Positions 19,499 to 28,286 are shown, counted from the stretch's first letter. The stretch: DNA of 64,000 nt from RHKX01 sp963839535 (GCA_963839535.1 CAWIVF010000009.1:62001-126000); one strand, 5' to 3'. Made by a program: numbers and translations. Notes: generated by a model from the sequence alone, not told the origin.

Positions 19499-20096
19499 CT
19501 ACGCGGCGGCGCGATCCCCGCGGCCCTGGCGCAGCGCGGCGGCGATCAGCTCCTCGGCGGTCTCGCCGTCGGCGGCGTCGAGGAGGCGCTCGGCCTCGAG
19601 CGGGGTGTAGCCGAGGTTGACGAGGCCGTCGCGGGCCTCGTCGCGCGGTCCGCCGCTCGGCTCCGGTCGCGATCGAGGGAGCGTCCTCGAGCTCGCCGGC
19701 GACCTTCTCGCGCAGCTCGACGATGATCCGCTCCGCGGTGCGCTTGCCGATCCCGGGCACCGCCTGGAAGCGCTTCGCGTCCCCGCTTGCGATCGCGCGC
19801 AGGAGCTCGCCGACCGGGCCGCCCGAGAGCGCCGCGAGCGCCACCTTGGGGCCGACGCCGGAGATCGAGATCAGCATCAGGAAGAGGTCGCGCTCGTCCT
19901 CGGTGGCGAATCCGTAGAGGGCGAGCGAGTCGTCGCGGGAGATCAGGTGGGCGTGGAGGAAGACGCGCTCCCCCACGGGCGGGATCGTCCGCAGCGTCTC
20001 GGCCGAGACGGCGAGCCGGTAGCCGACGCCGGCGGCGTCGATGACGACGTGGTCGGCCCTGCGGGTGAGGATCTCGCCGTTGACGGCGGCGATCAC
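19499..20096 (-). CDS. ruvA: Holliday-junction DNA-binding protein RuvA (one frameshift)
   Basis: About 198 residues. Domain I (OB fold) starts VIAAVNGEILTRRADHVVID. Domain II has two helix-hairpin-helix motifs (LISISGVGPKVALAALSG and FQAVPGIGKRTAERIIVEL). After a linker, domain III ends DGLVNLGYTPLEAERLL...EELIAAAL. RuvA tetramers hold the Holliday junction open for RuvB. One indel near 19670 separates domain II from domain III. The GTG start at 20096 overlaps the ruvC stop (GTGA), indicating translational coupling. Confidence 0.92.
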
Positions 20097-20620
20097 GAGA
20101 GCGCGACCTCGCGCGCCGGCGCCCCGTCCTCGACCGGTCCGGCGGGCCCCTGCATGTGGGCGGCGTGGCAGATCGCCACGGCCAGCGCGTCGGCGGCGTG
20201 ATCGGATGGCGGCTCGACCGGCAGCCCGAGCAGGATCGTGACCATGTGCTTGACCTGGTCCTTGGCCGCCGCACCGCTGCCGCAGACCGCGAGCTTGACG
20301 GCCTGCGGGGTGTAGTCGCAGCAGCCGATGTCGCGCGTGGCGGCGGCCAGCATGACGACGCCGCGGGCCTGGCCGACGCCGATCGCCGAGCGCACGTTCT
20401 TGCCGAAGTAGATGCTCTCGAGCGCCACCGTCTCGGGTGAGTGCCACTCGATCAGCTCGCAGATGGAGGCGTGGATCTGGCGCAGGCGCTGCTCGGCCGG
20501 AAGCCCCGTCGGCACCTCGATCGTGCCCGCGTCGAGGGCGGTCATCCGCGGTCCGCTGACCCTGACGACCCCGAAGCCGGTGTTGGCGATTCCGGGATCG
20601 ATGCCCATCACGATCCTCAT
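20093..20620 (-). CDS. ruvC: Crossover-junction endodeoxyribonuclease RuvC
   Basis: 175 residues, intact. RNase-H-fold resolvase with the acidic residues in GIDPGIANTGFGVV, ALESIYFGKNVRSAIGVGQ and the C-terminal SDHAADALAVAICHA. It cuts Holliday junctions symmetrically after RuvAB branch migration. It begins the ruvC-ruvA-ruvB unit and lies 5 bases after the yebC stop. A weak -10-like CAGAAT overlaps the end of yebC. Confidence 0.95.
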   Translation of the reverse strand: MRIVMGIDPGIANTGFGVVRVSGPRMTALDAGTIEVPTGLPAEQRLRQIHASICELIEWHSPETVALESIYFGKNVRSAIGVGQARGVVMLAAATRDIGCCDYTPQAVKLAVCGSGAAAKDQVKHMVTILLGLPVEPPSDHAADALAVAICHAAHMQGPAGPVEDGAPAREVALS

Positions 20621-20625
20621 CAGGG

Positions 20626-21426
20626 CTAGATTCTGGATCGAGCCCCGGATGCCTCCCGGAACACGGCCGCGCGGCCTACGAGAGCGCGGCTCTCGAGGAC
20701 CTCTTCGCTCATGTCGAAGTTCGCGTGCACCGCGTCGACGTCGTCGTGATCGTCGAGGGCGTCGATCAGGCGCAGCAGGGTCCGCGCATCGGACTCCCCC
20801 ACCTCGACCGTCGTCTTCGGCTCCATCACCAGGTCGGCCGACTCGATCTCGATCCCGGCCTCGTCGAGGGCCCCGCGGACGGCGGTCAGGTCGGTGGGCG
20901 CGCTGAGCACCCGCAGCATCGCGCCGTCGGCCACCACGTCCTCGGCGCCGGCGTCGATCGCGACGAGCAGGTCCTCCTCGTCGTAGCGGTCGGCGTCGAC
21001 CACGATCACGCCGCGCTTCTCGAACTGCCAGGCGACCGAGTTCGGCTCGCCGAGGCTGCCGCCGTGGCGGTCGAAGGCGTGGCGGATCTCAGATCCGGTG
21101 CGGTTGCGGTTGTCGCTCAGCGCCTCGACCAGGACCGCGGTGCCGCCGGGCCCGTAGCCCTCGTAGAGGATCCGCTCGATCGTCGCCCCGTCGGAGCCCT
21201 CGCCGGTCCCCCGGTCGATCGCCCGCTGGATGTTGTCCTTGGGCATCGACTGGTCCTTGGCCTTCTGGATCGCGGTCGCGAGGGTCGCGTTGTTCTCGGG
21301 GTTGCCGCCTCCCTCGCGCGCCGCCACCGTGATCGCCCGCGCGAGCTTCGTGAAGAGCTTGCCGCGCTTGGCGTCGGTGGCGCCCTTCTTGTGCTTGATC
21401 GAGGCCCATTTCGAGTGACCGGACAT
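20626..21426 (-). CDS. yebC: YebC/PmpR-family protein
   Basis: 266 residues. Family start MSGHSKWASIKHKKGATDAKRG seen in pieces, then KLARAITVAAREGGGNPENN, DNIQRAIDRGTG, ILYEGYGPGGTAVLVE and the domain end ALDDHDDVDAVHANFD. YebC proteins act as transcription regulators (PmpR type) or as translation factors that relieve ribosome stalling at difficult proline motifs. It is about 20 residues longer than usual at the C-terminus (ESRALVGRAAVFREASGARS), beyond the usual end at -NFD-; no motif is seen there. The ATG has a TAGAAT box 6 bases upstream. Position ahead of ruvC is the widely conserved yebC-ruvC neighbourhood. Confidence 0.95.
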   Translation of the reverse strand: MSGHSKWASIKHKKGATDAKRGKLFTKLARAITVAAREGGGNPENNATLATAIQKAKDQSMPKDNIQRAIDRGTGEGSDGATIERILYEGYGPGGTAVLVEALSDNRNRTGSEIRHAFDRHGGSLGEPNSVAWQFEKRGVIVVDADRYDEEDLLVAIDAGAEDVVADGAMLRVLSAPTDLTAVRGALDEAGIEIESADLVMEPKTTVEVGESDARTLLRLIDALDDHDDVDAVHANFDMSEEVLESRALVGRAAVFREASGARSRI

Positions 21427-21432
21427 GCGCCC

Positions 21433-21438
21433 ATTCTA
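21433..21438 (-). promoter_or_regulatory. Leaderless -10 box for yebC
   Basis: Minus strand TAGAAT ends 6 bases before the yebC ATG, which puts the expected transcription start at the start codon. Confidence 0.6.
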
Positions 21439-21476
21439 GGCGCCGGGCGACCGCCCGCGGAGGCCACAACGACGAC

Positions 21477-21499
21477 GACCGGACCATCGTGGTCCGGTC
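21477..21499 (-). terminator. Strong hairpin between the aminopeptidase gene and yebC
   Basis: GACCGGACCA, loop TCG, TGGTCCGGTC: perfect 10-bp stem in the 204-bp gap 21427-21630. It lies downstream of the pdxS-pdxT-aminopeptidase unit on the minus strand and just before the yebC promoter. No U-run follows. The rest of the gap shows nothing else recognisable. Confidence 0.55.
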
Positions 21500-21630
21500 G
21501 CGTCAGGTCCCGCGCCCTCTCCGAGCCACATCCGTGCGGCGCTCCCGCAAGCGTCTGGGAGGAGGTCGGAGAAGGGGAACCTGAGCGAAAAACAGGCCGG
21601 CGCGGAGAAAGTTGCGCCGCCTCGCTGGCC

Positions 21631-22734
21631 TCAGACGACGAACTCGCCGTTCTCCTGGAGCAGCTCGCCGTCGACCGTCAGGCTGCCGCCCCGGCGGAGG
21701 TCGCAGATCATGTCCCAGTGGACCGCGGACTCGTTGACGCCGCCGGTCTCGGGGTAGCTCTGGCCGACCGCCAGGTGGACCGTCCCGCCGATCTTCTCGT
21801 CGAGCAGGATCTCGCCGGTTCCGGCCGCGATGCCGAAGTTGGTGCCGATCCCGAGCTCGCCGAGGCGACGGGCGCCCTCGTCGGTGTCGAGCACCTCGAT
21901 CAGGAACTCCTCGCCGATCTCGGCCGAGGCGTCGACGACCTTGCCCCCCTCGAAGCGGAAGCGGACGCCGGAGACCTCGCGGCCCGAGTAGGTGGCCGGC
22001 AGGTGGAAGGTGACCTCGCCCTCGGCCGAGTCCTCGATCGGGCCGGTGAAGAACTCGCCGTCGGGCATGTTGTAGCGGCCGTCCGCGGGCTTGAAATGGC
22101 GTCCGCCGACGTTCAGCTTCAGGTTGGTGCCGGGCCCCTCGATCCGGACCTCCTCGCGGCCCTCGATCCACTCGGCGAGGCGCCGGGTCTCGTCCGAGGC
22201 CTTGCGCCAGGCCGCGACCGGGTCGGGCTGGTCGGTGAGGCAGGCGCGGTAGTAGAAGTCCTCGTACTCGCGCAGGCTCATCGACGCCGCCGAGGCGTAC
22301 GCGTTGGTCGGGAAGAGGGTGACGTTCCAGCGCAGCTCACCGGCGGCGCTGCGCTCCATCATCTTGGTCATGTACGGGTGCATCGCCCGCTGACGGCGGG
22401 TCTGCCGCTCGGCCGGGACGCTGGAGAGCTCACGCGTGTTCGTGTCGCTGAGGATCCGGATGCGCGCGTCGGCCTCGTCGAAGGCCCACTTCTGCGTCGG
22501 CGAGACCCAGTCGAGCTGCGCGTCGCTGCCCAGCCGGTAGAACGCCTCCTGGGTCCCCTCGAGCGAGATGTCCAGGAGCGGATGGGCGCCGACCTCGAGC
22601 GCCTGCTCGTAGATCGCCTGCACCAGCGGCTCGGCGACCACGCCGGCCGAGATCATGAACGTCTGCCCCTCCTGGAGATCGAGCGAGTACCGCACGATCA
22701 CCTTCGCCAGGCCGTCAACTCTCGGATCCCTCAT
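21631..22734 (-). CDS. M29-family aminopeptidase
   Basis: 367 residues of the thermophilic aminopeptidase family M29 (AmpS/PepS). These are cytosolic metal-dependent enzymes that remove N-terminal residues from peptides. Characteristic stretches are LAKVIVRYSLDLQEGQTFMI, the central RIRILSDTNTRELSSV, GTNLKLNVGGRHFKPADGRYNMPDGEFFTGP (seen in parts), EIGEEFLIEVLDTDEGARRLGELGIGTN and the metal-binding C-terminal ESAVHWDMICDL. The ATG at 22734 overlaps the pdxT stop (ATGA), placing it in the pdxS-pdxT operon. That association with vitamin B6 genes may only reflect shared transcription. Intact. Confidence 0.9.
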   Translation of the reverse strand: MRDPRVDGLAKVIVRYSLDLQEGQTFMISAGVVAEPLVQAIYEQALEVGAHPLLDISLEGTQEAFYRLGSDAQLDWVSPTQKWAFDEADARIRILSDTNTRELSSVPAERQTRRQRAMHPYMTKMMERSAAGELRWNVTLFPTNAYASAASMSLREYEDFYYRACLTDQPDPVAAWRKASDETRRLAEWIEGREEVRIEGPGTNLKLNVGGRHFKPADGRYNMPDGEFFTGPIEDSAEGEVTFHLPATYSGREVSGVRFRFEGGKVVDASAEIGEEFLIEVLDTDEGARRLGELGIGTNFGIAAGTGEILLDEKIGGTVHLAVGQSYPETGGVNESAVHWDMICDLRRGGSLTVDGELLQENGEFVV

Positions 22735-23337
22735 CTCGTCGCCCCCTGTCCGCGGCGCTCCTGCGCCGTCGTAGCCATTGCCATCAAAAGCGCGTGGAGC
22801 CGCGAGTCGTCGGTCAGCTCGGGGTGGAAGGCGCAGGCGAGCACGGCGCCGTCGCGGATCACGACCGGGTGCCCCTCCCACTCAGCCAGGACGTCGACCG
22901 AGGGACCGTGCTCGGCGATCCAGGGCGCGCGGATGAAGACCGCGCGCATCGGGTCGGAGCCGATCCCCTCGATGTTCGAGCTCGGCCTCGAAGCTCTGCA
23001 GCTGGCGGCCGAAGGCGTTGCGCTCGGCGCGGGCGTCGATCAGCCCGAGGTGCTCGGAGTCGCAGACGATCATCCCCGCGCAGGTGCCGAGGATCGGCCT
23101 GCCCGCGCCGACGTGCTCGCGGATCGGGCCCTCGAGCCCGTCGCGCTCGATCGCCTTCGAGATCGTCGTGCTCTCGCCGCCGGGGATCACGAGGCCGTCG
23201 AGGCCCTCCAGGTCCTCCGGGGTGCGGACCGGGGTCGCCTCGGCGCCCAGCTCACACAGGGTCCTCAGGTGGGCGGCGAAGTCGCCCTGTGAGGCGAGGA
23301 CGCCGATCCGGAGTGGCTCGCCGGGGGCGGCGCCCAC
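22731..23337 (-). CDS. pdxT: Glutaminase subunit of PLP synthase PdxT (one frameshift)
   Basis: About 202 codons. Class-I-like glutamine amidotransferase: VLASQGDFAAHL at the start, GLVIPGGESTTI (oxyanion loop), GTCAGMIV with the nucleophile Cys, and near the end the catalytic His-Glu pair in ACAFHPELTDD. It supplies ammonia to PdxS. One extra A near 22978 (GAACATC for GACATC) breaks the frame between FEAEL and IGSDPMRAVFIRAPWI; correcting it gives the expected sequence. The GTG at 23337 overlaps the pdxS stop by one base. Confidence 0.92.
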
Positions 23338-24224
23338 TACCAGCCGCGCTGCTGGAGCAGCTCGCCGTTCGCGGCGAGCTGGGCGATGTCGTCGCCCCGC
23401 ATCGGCTCACCGAGATCCGACGACGCCGCCAGCACGCGCTCGGGATCGTTGAAGTGGGTGGTCGCCTCGACCACGGCCTTGGCGACGCGCTCGGGATTCT
23501 CCGACTTGAAGATCCCCGAGCCGACGAAGTTGCCCTCGGCGCCGAGCTGCATGGTCAGCGCCGCGTCCGCGGGGGTCGCGATGCCGCCGGCGCAGAACAT
23601 CGGGACCGGCAGCCAGCCGCGCTCGGCGACCTCGCGGACGACCTCGAGCGGAGCGCGCAGCTCCTTCGCCTCGGCGGCGAGCTCGGCCTTGTCCAGCGCG
23701 GCGAGCCGGCGGATGCCGCCGACGATCCCGCGCAGGTGGCGGACCGCCTCGACGATGTTGCCGGTGCCGGCCTCGCCCTTGGAGCGGATCATCGCCGCGC
23801 CCTCGCCGATCCGCCGCAGCGCCTCGCCGAGATCGGTGGCGCCGCAGACGAAGGGCACGTCGAAGCTCATCTTGTCGATGTGGTGCGCCTCGTCGGCCGG
23901 GGTGAGCACCTCGGACTCGTCGATGTAGTCGACCTCGAGCGCCTGCAGGACCTGCGCCTCGGCGAAGTGGCCGATCCGCGCCTTCGCCATCACCGGGATC
24001 GTCACCGCCTGCTTGATCTCCTCGATCATGCGCGGGTTCGACATCCTCGCGACGCCGCCGTCGGCGCGGATGTCGGCGGGGACGCGCTCGAGCGCCATCA
24101 CGGCGACCGCGCCGGAGGCCTCGGCGACCCGTGCCTGCTCGGCGTCGACCACGTCCATGATCACGCCGCCCTTGAGCATCTCGGCAAGGCCGGTCTTGAG
24201 GCGGAAGTTGGCGTGCTCTGCCAT
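23337..24224 (-). CDS. pdxS: Pyridoxal 5'-phosphate synthase subunit PdxS
   Basis: 295 residues, intact. It builds PLP from ribose 5-phosphate, glyceraldehyde 3-phosphate and ammonia in a 12-mer coated by PdxT. Signature stretches: FRLKTGLAEMLKGGVIMDVV, VMALERVPADIRADGGVARM, PVMAKARIGHFAEAQVLQ with the substrate-binding lysine, AGTGNIVEAVRH and GAEGNFVGSGIFKSENP. The ATG at 24224 (MAEHANF) is preferred over the TTG 9 bases upstream because a TAACAT box lies 8 bases before the ATG. Heads pdxS-pdxT-aminopeptidase. Confidence 0.96.
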   Translation of the reverse strand: MAEHANFRLKTGLAEMLKGGVIMDVVDAEQARVAEASGAVAVMALERVPADIRADGGVARMSNPRMIEEIKQAVTIPVMAKARIGHFAEAQVLQALEVDYIDESEVLTPADEAHHIDKMSFDVPFVCGATDLGEALRRIGEGAAMIRSKGEAGTGNIVEAVRHLRGIVGGIRRLAALDKAELAAEAKELRAPLEVVREVAERGWLPVPMFCAGGIATPADAALTMQLGAEGNFVGSGIFKSENPERVAKAVVEATTHFNDPERVLAASSDLGEPMRGDDIAQLAANGELLQQRGW

Positions 24225-24232
24225 CCCCGCCA

Positions 24233-24238
24233 ATGTTA
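24233..24238 (-). promoter_or_regulatory. Leaderless -10 box for pdxS
   Basis: Minus strand TAACAT ends 8 bases before the ATG at 24224. A weak GGGAG/CTCCC hairpin just upstream (24241-24255) may separate it from the RpiR transcript. Confidence 0.5.
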
Positions 24239-24269
24239 GTGGGAGGCCTGCTCCCTCAGGAAAAGTGCG

Positions 24270-25160
24270 CTATTTCAGCTTGAACGCGCGGATCCGCTCC
24301 TTGAACGCGCCCTTGTCACGGGCGTAGACCCCGTGCGCGAGTGCTTCGACGAGCGCCAGCAGGGCGGTCGTCGAGCGCGTGTAGGACGGGGAGTCCGAGG
24401 ACCAGTACAGGGTGTGCTCCGCGTGCTCTCCCACATCGGAGAGGGTCGCGTCGGTGATCGCCATCGTCCGGGCACCGCGGTGCTTGGCCAGCTTCATCGC
24501 CCGGATCACGAGCGGGTGGGCACGGCCGGCGGAGAAGGCGACGACGAGGGTGTCCTCGTCGACGTTCCCGAGCCTGGTGATCGACTCCTGGCGCGGCTGG
24601 GTGATCGTCTCCGCCCGGATGTCGAGCAGGGCGAGCATGTGCCGCAGGTAGGAGGCGAAGAACGCCATCTGGTCCATCGCCACGATCACGACGCGCTGCG
24701 CGGTCGCGAGCTCGCGGACGCAGAGCTCGACCGACTCGCGGCTGAGCCCCTTGACGGTGCTCTCGATGTTGGAGTGGTCGGCGGCGAGGGATGCCTCGAA
24801 CTCGGTGTGGTCGAAATCGAACAGCGCACCGCCGTTGCTGGCGGCGCTGCTTGCGGCCACCGCGGCGCGGTACTCCTCGATCGCGGCCTGCTGGAGCTCG
24901 GGGTAGCCCTCGAATCCCAGCGCCTGTGAAAAGCGGACGACCGTCGAGGACGAAGTGCTCGCCCGGCGGGCCAGCTCCTCGGCGGTCTGGAAGGCCGCCT
25001 CCTCGAGGTGATCGACGATGTAGCGGGCAACGTCCTTCTGCGAGCGCGAGAATTCCTCGAAGCGCTCCGTGATGTACGTGGAGAGGGTCTTGCCGTTGGG
25101 GGCTCCGTTACCCGTGGAGCCGTTGCGGCGGGGCCTGGTCTTGGTCGCGGTCTTGCTCAT
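24270..25160 (-). CDS. MurR/RpiR-family transcription regulator
   Basis: 296 residues. The N-terminal HTH (SRSQKDVARYIVDHLEEAAF, ARRASTSSSTVVRFSQALGF) is of the RpiR type. The C-terminal SIS sugar-phosphate-binding domain covers about residues 130-270 (AQRVVIVAMDQMAFFASYL, DTLVVAFSAGRAHPLVIRAM, ARTMAITDATLSDV). These regulators respond to phosphosugars. It precedes pdxS on the same strand by 45 bases; a link to sugar-phosphate or amino-sugar use is possible but no target is visible. The first 25 residues are a basic Lys/Arg/Asn-rich extension. Confidence 0.9.
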   Translation of the reverse strand: MSKTATKTRPRRNGSTGNGAPNGKTLSTYITERFEEFSRSQKDVARYIVDHLEEAAFQTAEELARRASTSSSTVVRFSQALGFEGYPELQQAAIEEYRAAVAASSAASNGGALFDFDHTEFEASLAADHSNIESTVKGLSRESVELCVRELATAQRVVIVAMDQMAFFASYLRHMLALLDIRAETITQPRQESITRLGNVDEDTLVVAFSAGRAHPLVIRAMKLAKHRGARTMAITDATLSDVGEHAEHTLYWSSDSPSYTRSTTALLALVEALAHGVYARDKGAFKERIRAFKLK

Positions 25161-25234
25161 CGGTGACCCCAGATTCGCCCCACCGATCGGTTTCCCTTCC
25201 GGGGTTCTCCGCGACTCGCCGAATCGGCCCCCGC

Positions 25235-25701
25235 TCAGCCCCGCTCAGCGGCCGCGCAGTCCTCCAGGCCGGCGTACCGGGCCAGCCGCCGGCGCTCGTC
25301 CGCCGCGGCGTTGGCGGCGAGGCGGACGCGCTCGTAGGTCTTGCCCTCCTCCTCCCGGGCGGCCTCCAGCCCGCGCTCGAGCAGATCGCCGACCCGTTCG
25401 CGGGCCTCGAGGTAGCGCGAGAACGCGATCGCCTTCAGCGGCGGCACCTCGATCTTCGGCGAGCGCGCGCTCGCCGGCGTCGGCCGCATCGGCGAGGACG
25501 GTGAGCAGCTCGGCTCCCTGCTCGAAGCTGCGCGGCGAGTCCACCTGAACCTCCTCGAACCGCTTCGCCACCTCGGCGCAGATCCGGTTCGCCTCCGAAT
25601 AGGGAAGGCCGGCGGCGGGCGACGTCGTCGTCGCCGCAGCCGGCGATGCCCGCTCCGGCCGCGAGCGCGACGAGGACCGTCATCGGGGCTCGGACGCGCA
25701 C
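25235..25701 (-). CDS. Small lipoprotein (frameshifted)
   Basis: About 155 codons over three frames. The start is MRVRAPMTVLVALAAGAGIAGC, a lipoprotein signal with lipobox GIAGC followed by GDDD. The middle is VAKRFEEVQVDSPRSFEQGAEL and LTVLADAADAGERAL; the C-terminal part is KIEVPPLKAIAFSRYLEAR with a helical end ARYAGLEDCAAAERG. Likely breaks near 25620 and 25462. The mature protein is mostly helical with one C-terminal Cys. No family recognised. An ATG at 25683 is an alternative start. It is divergent from the repeat lipoprotein at 25829. Confidence 0.5.
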
Positions 25702-25828
25702 GGGGCCAGCTTAGGAGGAGCGCCGTGGACGCGTGTCCGACCCGGTGGAACACGAACGCCCCGGCGCCCACTACGTTTCGCTCATCACGCCGCCCCCGGA
25801 TGGGCGCGGCCCAACGAGGAGGGTTCAG

Positions 25829-26200
25829 ATGCAGGACGAGCAGGAGCCGGGCAGGACGAGGAACCGGATCGCCGCGGCGGCGGCGGCCTTGACCCTCGCC
25901 GTCGGCGGAGCCGCCTTCACCGGCTGCGACGACGCCGAGGACGCCGGCCAGCAGATCGATGACGCCGTCCAGGACGTCAAGGACAGCGAAGCCGCCCAGG
26001 ACGCGGAGCAGGCCGCCGACGATCTCGGCAACGAGGCCGACGAGGCGCTCAACGACGCCGACCAGGCCGCCGAGGACGCCGGCAACGAGGCCGATCAGGC
26101 CGCCGAGGACGCCGGCAACGAGGCCGACGAGGCTGCGAACGACGTCGATCAGGAGGCCGACGAGGCCGCGAACGACGCAACCACCGACGACGACAAGTAG
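25829..26200 (+). CDS. Lipoprotein with 11-residue acidic repeats
   Basis: 123 residues. A basic N-terminus and hydrophobic stretch (AAAAAALTLAVGGAAFTGC) end in a lipobox-like FTGC. The mature part has almost only Ala, Asp, Glu, Asn and Gln and is built on an 11-residue period: DQAAEDAGNEA occurs twice in tandem, flanked by degenerate copies (DEALNDA, DEAANDV, DQEADEAANDA). Eleven-residue amphipathic repeats are typical of LEA-like and apolipoprotein-like proteins that lie along membranes or protect on drying. The ATG at 25829 has a strong GAGGAGGG ribosome site 6 bases before it. A CsbD stress-protein gene follows 12 bases downstream, which supports a stress role (inference). Confidence 0.7.
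   Translation: MQDEQEPGRTRNRIAAAAAALTLAVGGAAFTGCDDAEDAGQQIDDAVQDVKDSEAAQDAEQAADDLGNEADEALNDADQAAEDAGNEADQAAEDAGNEADEAANDVDQEADEAANDATTDDDK
26060..26125 (+). repeat. Two perfect-frame 33-bp tandem repeats
   Basis: Copies at 26060-26092 and 26093-26125 differ at one position (GAC/GAT) and encode DQAAEDAGNEA twice. Low divergence at the DNA level points to recent duplication or slippage within the lipoprotein gene. Confidence 0.8.
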
Positions 26201-26212
26201 GAGAGGCAACAG

Positions 26213-26425
26213 ATGTCAGACAAGAACGCTGAGGGCAAGGTCGACGAGGGCAAGGGCCGGGTCAAGGAGGCGGCCGGCTCGCTGACCGGCGACAGCGGCC
26301 TCAAGAACGAGGGCAAGGTCGACCAGGCCGGGGGCAAGGGCAAGCAGAAGCTCGGCGACGCCGCCGACAAGGTCGGCGACGCGATCGGCGGAGCCGCGGA
26401 CAAGGCGAAGAAGACCGTCAACTGA
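26213..26425 (+). CDS. CsbD-family stress protein
   Basis: 70 residues, the usual size for CsbD-like proteins. Pattern: AEGKVDEGKGRVKEAAGSLTGD, NEGKVDQAGGKGKQKLGDA and a helical Ala/Asp/Lys-rich end, GGAADKAKKTVN. These small hydrophilic proteins are induced by general stress in many bacteria; their mechanism is unknown. The ATG has an AGGAGAGG ribosome site. It lies directly behind the repeat lipoprotein and is probably co-transcribed with it. Confidence 0.88.
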   Translation: MSDKNAEGKVDEGKGRVKEAAGSLTGDSGLKNEGKVDQAGGKGKQKLGDAADKVGDAIGGAADKAKKTVN

Positions 26426-26452
26426 GCCGAGGGTCAGAGGGAGAGCTCCTGT

Positions 26453-26458
26453 TAGCTT
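26453..26458 (+). promoter_or_regulatory. Leaderless -10 box for the M3 oligopeptidase
   Basis: TAGCTT ends 7 bases before the ATG at 26466. This favours that ATG over the TTG at 26457, which overlaps the box. Confidence 0.55.
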
Positions 26459-26465
26459 GCGCCGC

Positions 26466-28286
26466 ATGGCGGCAACGGACACCTGGGAGCTCTCCCATCT
26501 GATCGACCTCGAGGCCGCCGGCCTCGAGGCGCCCGCGGACGCCGACGCGCCCGAGGCCGCGATCGACGTCCTCCTCGACGAGGCCGATCGCCTCGCGACG
26601 GAGTTCGCCGAGACCCACGAGGGCAAGGTCGGCGAGCTCGACGGCCCGGGGCTGCGGGCGGCGATGGAGAGCCTCGCCCACCTCTCCGACCTGGTCGGCC
26701 GGGCGCTCAACTTCGCCCATCTCCGCTTCGCCGCCGACACCGCCGACCCGGCGACCGGCGCCCTCCTCCAGCGCTCCTCGGAGCGCGCCACCGCGATCCA
26801 GACCCGGCTCGTCTTCTTCGAGCTCGAGTGGGTGGAGGTCGACGACGCCCGCGCCGAGGAGCTCCTCGCGACCGAGGGCCTCGAGTTCTGCGCGCACCAC
26901 CTGCGGATGGAGCGGCGCTACCGCCCCCACCTCCTCACCGCCCCCGAGGAGCGGATCGTCTCCGAGCTGTCGCTGACCGGCCGCGGCGCCTGGAACCGGC
27001 TCTTCGACGAGCTCACCTCGGCGGTCCGCGTCGATCTGCCCGACGCCGAGGAGCCGGTGCAGCTCGACGTTGCCCTCGCCGGGCTGTTCGACCCCGACCG
27101 GGACAAGCGGCGGACCGTCGCCGAGGCCGTGACCGAGGCGCTCGAGCCGGGCCTGCGCACCCGCGCCTACGTCTTCAACACGCTGCTCCAGGAGAAGGCG
27201 ACGATGGACCGCCTGCGCAGCTACCCCCATTGGCTCGCGACGCGCAACCTCTCCAACGAGGCGTCGGACGAGTCCGTCGCCGCGCTGATCGAGGCCGTCC
27301 GCGGGCGCAACGACATCGCTCGGCGCTGGTACCGGACGAAGGCGAAGCTGCTCGGGATCGAGCGGCTGGCCGACTACGACCGGATGGCCGTCGTCGGCGC
27401 CGACGAGGAGTCGATCGGCTGGGAGGACGGCAAGGCGATCGTGCTCGAGACGTTCGACTCCGTCTCCCCCCGGATGAGCGAGGTCGCCGGCCGGTTCTTC
27501 GAGGAGCGCTGGATCGACGTCCCGCCGCGGCCGTCGAAGCGCGGCGGCGCCTTCAGCGCCCCGACCGTTCCCTCGGTGCACCCCTACGTGATGCTGAACT
27601 GGACCGATCGCCGCCGCGACGTGACCACGCTGGCCCACGAGCTCGGGCACGGCATCCATCAGTACCTGGCCCGCGAGCAGGGGATCTTCCACCAGAGCAC
27701 GCCCCTGACCGTGGCCGAGACGGCATCGGTGTTCGCCGAGGAGCTGGTCTTCGGCCGCCTGCTCGACGAGGCCGACGATCCGCGCTCGCGGCTCAACCTC
27801 CTCGCGGAGTCGATCGAGGGCCAGATCGCGACGGTCTTCCGCCAGATCGCGATGAACCAGTTCGAGGACCGCGTCCACAAGGCCCGGCGCAGCGAGGGCG
27901 AGCTCTCCGTCGAGCGCTTCGGCGAGCTCTGGGCCGAGTCGCAGGACGAGATGCTCGGCGACTCGGTCGAGATCACCGAGGGCTACCGGTCCTGGTGGTC
28001 CTACGTCCCCCACTTCATCGGCACGCCCGGCTACGTCTACGCGTACGCGTACGGGCAGCTGCTGGCGCTCTCGGTCTACCGGCTCTACCTCGAGCGCGGC
28101 GACGAGATCGTCCCCGACTACCTCGAGATGCTCGCCTCGGGAGGCTCGCGCCCGCCGGAGGAGCTGGGCAGGATCGTCGGCGTCGACCTCGCGGATCCCG
28201 CCTTCTGGGACCGCGGGCTCGACCTCGTCGCCGAGCAGCTCGACGCGGCCGAGGCCGCTGCCGAGCAGGTGCTCGCCGACTCCTGA
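26466..28286 (+). CDS. Oligoendopeptidase, M3 family (PepF-like)
   Basis: 606 residues, intact. Zinc metallopeptidase with HELGH at 391-395 in TLAHELGHGIHQYLAREQG; the third ligand Glu lies in the following helix (ETASVFAEELVF). The C-terminal substrate region includes TPGYVYAYAYGQLLALSVY. M3B oligoendopeptidases degrade peptides of about 7-20 residues in the cytosol; no signal peptide is present. The gene is monocistronic, with its own -10 box, and converges on the PEBP gene with 1 base between stops. Confidence 0.93.
   Translation: MAATDTWELSHLIDLEAAGLEAPADADAPEAAIDVLLDEADRLATEFAETHEGKVGELDGPGLRAAMESLAHLSDLVGRALNFAHLRFAADTADPATGALLQRSSERATAIQTRLVFFELEWVEVDDARAEELLATEGLEFCAHHLRMERRYRPHLLTAPEERIVSELSLTGRGAWNRLFDELTSAVRVDLPDAEEPVQLDVALAGLFDPDRDKRRTVAEAVTEALEPGLRTRAYVFNTLLQEKATMDRLRSYPHWLATRNLSNEASDESVAALIEAVRGRNDIARRWYRTKAKLLGIERLADYDRMAVVGADEESIGWEDGKAIVLETFDSVSPRMSEVAGRFFEERWIDVPPRPSKRGGAFSAPTVPSVHPYVMLNWTDRRRDVTTLAHELGHGIHQYLAREQGIFHQSTPLTVAETASVFAEELVFGRLLDEADDPRSRLNLLAESIEGQIATVFRQIAMNQFEDRVHKARRSEGELSVERFGELWAESQDEMLGDSVEITEGYRSWWSYVPHFIGTPGYVYAYAYGQLLALSVYRLYLERGDEIVPDYLEMLASGGSRPPEELGRIVGVDLADPAFWDRGLDLVAEQLDAAEAAAEQVLADS

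Noticed and set aside
26418..28013. Long minus-strand open frame opposite the M3 oligopeptidase
   Set aside because: Shadow frame; the plus-strand protein has the HELGH zinc site and full length.
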